From Fulvia fulva (Eukaryota > Ascomycota > Dothideomycetes > Mycosphaerellales > Mycosphaerellaceae): DNA of 64,000 bases. Shown one piece after another: positions 60,801 through 64,000 of this stretch. The stretch's first letter is position 1. Every line of letters begins with the position of its first letter. The position numbers were made by a program, and so were the translations under genes. A model generated the notes under the pieces. The model saw only the letters and a program-made list of their open reading frames with translations. It made no database searches and was not told where the DNA came from. The DNA is taken from the NCBI RefSeq assembly GCF_020509005.1, contig NC_063019.1:3844001-3908000 (forward strand). Direction: 5' to 3'.

Positions 60801-63800
60801 TCGGCTAGAGGGCTATAGTAGATGAAATCGCCGGCAAGCTAGAGAGGATGTAGAAGCTAGCGAAATGGGTCCGACAGGACCCTATACAGGGCCCCTCCTT
60901 CTCTATCCTAGCGCTACAATCGCCTAGTAGCCCGGTTAGCGACCCCGAGGCCAAGGCGCGTCTACTAGCTAGTAAGTTCTTCCCGCCCCTAGTCGAGGCT
61001 AATCTAAGCGACATAAACAGCTCTACTCCCCTAGCCCCTAGTATCGCGGTCTAATAGGAGGTGTCCGAGGGAGAAGTTGCCGCTATACTAAGGAAGTTGC
61101 CGGCGAAGAAAGCCCCGGGGCCGGATAGGATCCTAAACGAGCTACTAAAGAAGTGTAGAGATCAACTAGCCCTAGTAGTTATAGCGATCTTTAACGCCTA
61201 CCTACAGACCGGGTACCACCCGATAGCTTTTAAACAATCGACGATAGTGGTCCTACGTAAGCCGTAGAAGGAAGACTATACGTAGGTAAAGTCGTACCGC
61301 CTAATTACGCTCCTTAACACTCTTAGGAAGGCGCTTAAGAAGCTAGTTATAACGAGACTCTCCGAGGCGGTAGAGGAACACTCCCTACTCCCGGACACCT
61401 AGATAGGTGCGCGCCTATAGCGATCGACGCTATCCGCGATAGAACTTATTACCTCTTAGGTAAAGGCCATCTAGTATAAGAATAGGGACAAGGTGGCTTC
61501 CTTACTTAGCCTAGATATATCGGGAGCCTTCGACTACGTGTTATACCCGCGGCTACTCTATATCCTAAGGTCGAAAGGACTCCCTAAGTAGCTTATTAAC
61601 TTCGTACGGTCCTACCTCTAAAACCGTAGTACGTCGATCCTAGTCGGCTAGTATAGAAGCCTATTTTAAGTAGTCTATACTAGAATCCCGTAAGGCTTAA
61701 CGCTAGCACCTATTCTGTTCCTCTTCTTTATAGCGACGCTACTCCCAGCCCTAGAATCCTAGAACACCGCTACGAGCGGCTTCGTAGACGACATAAACAT
61801 CCTAGCGTAGTCTTCCTCGACTAAGGAGAACTATAGGCTACTAGAAGAGAAGCACAAGATCTACGAGGACTAGGCTAGGAGGCACGGGGCTCGGTTTGCC
61901 CTAGAAAAGTACAATCTAATACACTTTACGCGCCGGCCACGGTTCTACAATATACAAGCTTCTATCTAGATATAGGGGTATACGACTAACCCGGCAAATC
62001 AGCTTAGGATCCTCGGACTATAGGTGGACCCGGCGCTACGGTAGAGGAAGTACGTATAGGCAATATTACGGAAAGCTAAACAGAATATAGCATTATACTA
62101 GAGGCTTACTACGTCTATATAGGGGGCGGACTTCCGGTAGTCACGACTTCTATATACGGCTATTATACGGCCAGTCCTTACCTATAGTAGCTAAGTGTAG
62201 TCCTTAGGCGAGAGGGCCTGCCTATCGAAGGGACTCGTCGCGCCGCTAGCGAAGATCCAAAACTAATGCCTAAGGAAGGTCACCGGGGTATATAAGTCGA
62301 TACTAACGAGGATACTTAAGTACGAGACCGCTATACCGCCGATCGACCTATATATCTAGGGACTACGGACCTCCTACTTAGGCAAGTCGGTATAGTACCT
62401 AGTATAGAAGGTCATCGCTAGTACAGTCGTAAGGGCCCGCGAATTAGTACTAGCGTATAGGGGCATTCGACCCGGAAACGAGCCGAACTACCGGGTAAGG
62501 GACGAATAGCTAGTAACATAATAGGAAGGTAAGAAATCGTTTATAGAGCAACTATAGAAAGAGAGGTAGAACAACTAGGTTGTAGGGTATAGTGGACGCC
62601 CTTAGCTAGCGGGACAACCTAAGGAATAGTTAGCTACAAAATCCGCGGTTAAGCACCCCCCGAAGCTTATCTACTACCGCCTTACGAGGGTATAGAGTAG
62701 TATAGCAACCTAACTACGAAGCGAACACATCGGCCTCTAGGGGTACCTATTATAGAGGAAGGTTCTAGGATACACGAATACTAGCTACCCCTACGGCTAT
62801 CGCTCCTAGAACGTACGGTACGTACTCCTCGTCTATCCGAGGTAGTCGCTAGGAAGGGGGGAGTAGATAGCAAAGGCGAGGAACCGGACGATTAGGGCAC
62901 TTCTTAACAACGCTAAGGACCTACGGCGCATTACGAACTAGATACTAGAGAAGGGCTAGGTAGAACAGTACCGCCTAGTAGGAATAGTATAGGAAGAGAG
63001 GACACGACGTAGCGCGACGAGACCGGCTAGGAGCGGGGGCTAACGGGGTAGTGACATAGACTACGTACGTTTAGAGGGAAAGCTAAACTAGATAAGGAGT
63101 CGTCGGGGGCGGGAAGGGTTTTTACCTATTCGGGTTTCCCTTTATACATAACAATAGATATATACCTATATAGGCCGGATAGGGTCCTAGAATAGGGGAA
63201 TGACAAATCTATCTATCTATATACTCGAGCTAGATCTTAGAGGTTTCCTACTATTAAAGGCTAGTATACGAGTAATTGCCGATTTATTACTATAAGAGAA
63301 GGGTCTTAAGCCCGCTAGTCTTAATTAGATAGACAGGTTTATTAGGCGGTATTATAAGCTAAAGGTTTGTATAATACGTAGATACGATCGTTAGCGAGCC
63401 TAAATAGAAGATCTAGATGTTATTAAGAGGTAGTTCTTACTTATACGTAATATAAAGGAGAAGTATAGCATCCTTAACTAGGACACCTATAACTTCGACG
63501 AGATAGGGTTTATAATAGGTGTCATTACGTCTATTATAGTCTCCCTATAGAGTGTATAGAAGGTAGGGACAGAAGAGCCTTAGAGTACTTAGAATTTATT
63601 AAGAAGTAAAAGTCTAGCTTAGTATATAAGCGCTAAGAATTATATACCCCGTAATATTTACTACGAGACCTAGCCCTCTAAATTTACTACTCTACTAACC
63701 CTTAATAGATTTACTTCGGCTCGTAACTCGCGGCACTCCCGCGAGTACCCGCGACTACGCTAGACCCTAGAAGAAGTACGTAGAAGACTCGGAACGTAGG

Positions 63801-64000
63801 GTAGGTTAGAATAAGGTTTTAAGCAAAGCTACTAAGCGCGGCTTCGTACGGGTTAGCCCTATTAATACGGGGACACGTACTCGCGAGGGTCGCGTATAAG
63901 TATCTAGCCTTCCCTAGGCCTCTCTTACTTTCTTCGTCTTTCGTTTTATATAGTAATTATACCGTACCGTTTATATCTATACTTCGTACCTATATTCTCG
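57899..64000 (+). mobile_element. Fot1/pogo-type DNA transposon interrupted by a LINE
   Basis: The terminus at 57,899 (ACGTACTTTACTACC) follows TA. The transposase N-terminus (SSKKLIELEERVILKYILEL, an open segment within 58,123-58,308) resembles the HTH_psq/CENP-B part of fungal pogo-like transposases. It is interrupted at 58,218 and resumes at 63,218 with IRRYDR-type CENP-B sequence and the DDE-domain entry TYNFDEIGFIIGVI at 63,485-63,526. Sequence after about 63,640 is not assigned and may belong to the element or to another repeat. The far end is outside the window. It is inverted relative to the copy at 1-577. Confidence 0.82.
58219..63217 (+). mobile_element. LINE, family 3 (Tad-like), near full length, nested insertion
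   Basis: Flanked by the 15-bp duplication TATATACTCGAGCTA at 58,204-58,218 and 63,218-63,232. ORF1 has a zinc-knuckle region near 59,267-59,420 (CFKY...CSNC...TECL). ORF2 has endonuclease GDFNIHYP at about 60,160 and RT with an open segment at 61,061-61,267 (LPAKKAPGPDRILNELLKK) plus FVDDINILA at about 61,780-61,806. The 3' tail is (ATCT)n at 63,208-63,217. CpA/TpG are less depleted than in the other LINEs, so it is probably the youngest insertion here, yet stops still break both frames. It is related to but diverged from family 1. Confidence 0.88.

Overview
The window looks like filamentous-fungal (Pezizomycotina) nuclear DNA, most likely Dothideomycetes. Genes have short GT-AG introns (about 47-84 bp, one of 304 bp), and the set includes fungal forms of PPM2/TYW4, ATG18, RhoGDI, BQT4 and a FAR-17a/AIG1-like protein. 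The species assignment is inference; no rRNA or marker gene is present. No tRNA, rRNA, CRISPR or prokaryotic feature was found.

Layout: two blocks of heavily mutated transposons (1 to about 17.2 kb and about 43.6 to 64 kb) enclose one gene island (about 17.2-43.6 kb). In the blocks CpA and TpG are almost absent and TpA is in large excess, while CpG remains common. This is the signature of repeat-induced point mutation (RIP). Reading TAG/TAA as former Gln or Trp codons gives back long recognisable transposon frames. Left block: part of a Fot1/pogo-type DNA transposon (minus), a gag-like retroelement remnant (plus), a Tad-like LINE (family 1), a Gypsy pol/gag (minus), one isolated transposon end, and a 5'-truncated LINE (family 2). 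Right block: a 5'-truncated family-1 LINE with a 15-bp target duplication, a Gypsy element with 184-bp LTRs, a longer family-2 LINE, and a second Fot1/pogo-type element, inverted relative to the first and split by an approximately 5-kb LINE (family 3).

Island, left to right: PPM2 (minus; wybutosine synthesis) and ATG18 (plus; autophagy) share a divergent promoter with a (CAG)9 tract. Then come RDI1 (minus; RhoGDI) and BQT4 (plus; telomere/nuclear-envelope anchor), also divergent. Next are a frameshifted gene with an HEFAH metalloprotease-like motif (plus), a thioredoxin with a probable mitochondrial presequence (minus), a short 2EXR-like protein (minus), an F-box-like gene with one in-frame TGA (minus), a broken NCS1 nucleobase permease (minus), a small conserved-looking protein (minus), a FAR-17a/AIG1-like membrane protein (minus), a disordered basic/acidic protein (minus), an ankyrin-like protein (minus) and an MFS sugar-transporter pseudogene (plus).

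The left half of the island holds intact housekeeping genes. Decay rises to the right: the MFS gene beside the right repeat block carries ten nonsense codons, each explained by a RIP-type CpA-to-TpA change (either strand), which suggests RIP spread from the repeats into single-copy DNA. I see no wholly new system. The best leads are this RIP gradient, the nested LINE with its matching empty site at the other end of the window, and the damaged HEFAH protein. Coordinates of degraded transposons are approximate unless a junction is described.
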